The notes beneath the pieces were generated by a model, which worked only from the letters and a program-made list of their open reading frames with translations, ran no database searches and was not told the origin of the DNA. Shown piece after piece: positions 63,585 through 64,000 of a stretch of DNA of 64,000 nt. The DNA lies in the NCBI RefSeq assembly GCF_000332295.1, contig NZ_KB235930.1:2375395-2439394 (forward strand). The letters run 5' to 3'. Each line of letters begins with the position of its first letter. Position 1 is the stretch's first letter. Position numbers and translations under genes: made by a program. Origin of the DNA: Fortiea contorta PCC 7126 (GTDB lineage: Bacteria; Cyanobacteriota; Cyanobacteriia; Cyanobacteriales; Nostocaceae).

Positions 63585-64000
63585 CTAAAGTTGAGTAGAC
63601 ACTCGATTTTCCTGTAATTTAGCGATCGCTGCGTCTGCATTCCAGTAAGCTCTGAGTGTTTGAATTTTACCAGCTGCATTAATTTCAAATAAATCAATGC
63701 CTTCAAATATTACCTCTTGACCGTTTTTGCCAGTACCGCGTCCCGTCCATTTGACAGCAACTTCATTGCCCACAATATGCACAAACTCTTCAGTCAGTCC
63801 TACGGTTGCAAACATGTCGGTAACACTCAAGAAAAACTGGCCAATTTCCCTATGCCCTTTTAAGACATTACCACCCACTGGATCGTAATCAATGGCATCT
63901 TCTGCAAATGTCTCCAACCAAGCTTCTACATCCATTACTCGTGTAGCCGCAAAGTATTCAGCAATCAAAGTAGCGATCGCTTGTGTTGATACGGTAGACA
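63585..64000 (-). CDS. SnoaL-like / NTF2-like protein, 5' end at the window edge
   Basis: A protein of about 138 residues of the SnoaL/NTF2 fold: ATLIAEYFAATRVMDVEAWLETFAEDAIDYDPVGGNVLKGHREIGQFF, then VGNEVAVKWTGRGTGKNGQEVIFEGIDLFEINAAGKIQTLRAYWN. The frame stays open past TTG 63968 to the window edge (STVSTQAIATLIAEY). The last two bases on this strand, TG at 64000-63999, are in frame as the end of an NTG codon, so the true start codon very likely straddles the edge. Function unknown; possibly a small-molecule isomerase or dehydratase-like protein. Confidence 0.8.
   Translation of the reverse strand, partial: STVSTQAIATLIAEYFAATRVMDVEAWLETFAEDAIDYDPVGGNVLKGHREIGQFFLSVTDMFATVGLTEEFVHIVGNEVAVKWTGRGTGKNGQEVIFEGIDLFEINAAGKIQTLRAYWNADAAIAKLQENRVSTQL

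Overview
This window is chromosome of a filamentous, probably heterocyst-forming (Nostocales-type) cyanobacterium. Evidence seen directly: petB-petD next to a divergent ctpA, ycf54, crtE followed by a divergent-PAP2 gene, very many copies of the HIP1 octamer GCGATCGC, heptamer tandem repeats such as GTTCCCT, and dense intergenic palindromes. No tRNA, rRNA, CRISPR array or intact insertion sequence was found.

Layout. (1) 178-19183 is an exopolysaccharide (EPS) locus: a polyprenyl-phosphate sugar transferase, a Wzc-type chain-length tyrosine kinase, a Wzx flippase, a Wzy/EpsG-like polymerase, two glycosyltransferases, the complete dTDP-L-rhamnose set (rfbB-A-C-D, minus strand), a CSP41-type epimerase, a GT4 glycosyltransferase, a second sugar transferase, and gmd-fcl for GDP-L-fucose. 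Together these could start, build, flip and polymerise a repeat unit containing rhamnose and fucose. The wzx/wzy/GT part (about 4760-9640) is visibly AT-rich. (2) 19336-31284 is mixed housekeeping: a carotenoid-type oxidoreductase, an MlaE permease, a fused peptide-ABC ATPase, an acetyltransferase, TPR proteins, a GyrA/ParC-family topoisomerase subunit and a CheY-like regulator. (3) 32329-36532 is a repeat element followed by a HlyD / permease / ATPase exporter operon in devBCA order. (4) 36964-40586 has endonuclease V, an FHA-zinc-ribbon protein and an eroded accessory patch: a truncated salicylate-synthase-like gene fused to a methyltransferase tail, and an IS630 transposase remnant. (5) 40768-45694 has ftsX, ctpA, petB, petD and an anti-sigma ATPase. 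(6) 45959-48653 is a second, divergent gmd with a GT4 glycosyltransferase. (7) 48845-64000 has mutS, an AI-2E-family transporter, a Nudix hydrolase, a lipoprotein, folD, crtE, a PAP2-like gene, a SPOR-like secreted protein, ycf54, pdxJ, an ACT-malic enzyme, a PEP-CTERM protein and a SnoaL-like gene cut by the window edge.

The most unusual content is a family of composite repeat elements at 32329-32790, 53871-54420, 57941-58404 and 59584-60085, with a one-armed relative at 61-180. Each full element has a G-rich arm (GGGG every 8-9 nt, a perfect G-quadruplex pattern), a core of 13-14 near-identical 21-bp units always in the same orientation, and a complementary C-rich arm. Core edges carry remnants of an inverted GGGGATTAAAG / CTTTAATCCCC pair, and the arms abut or supply stop codons of neighbouring genes. 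I know of no described function for this architecture. It is the best candidate here for something undescribed.
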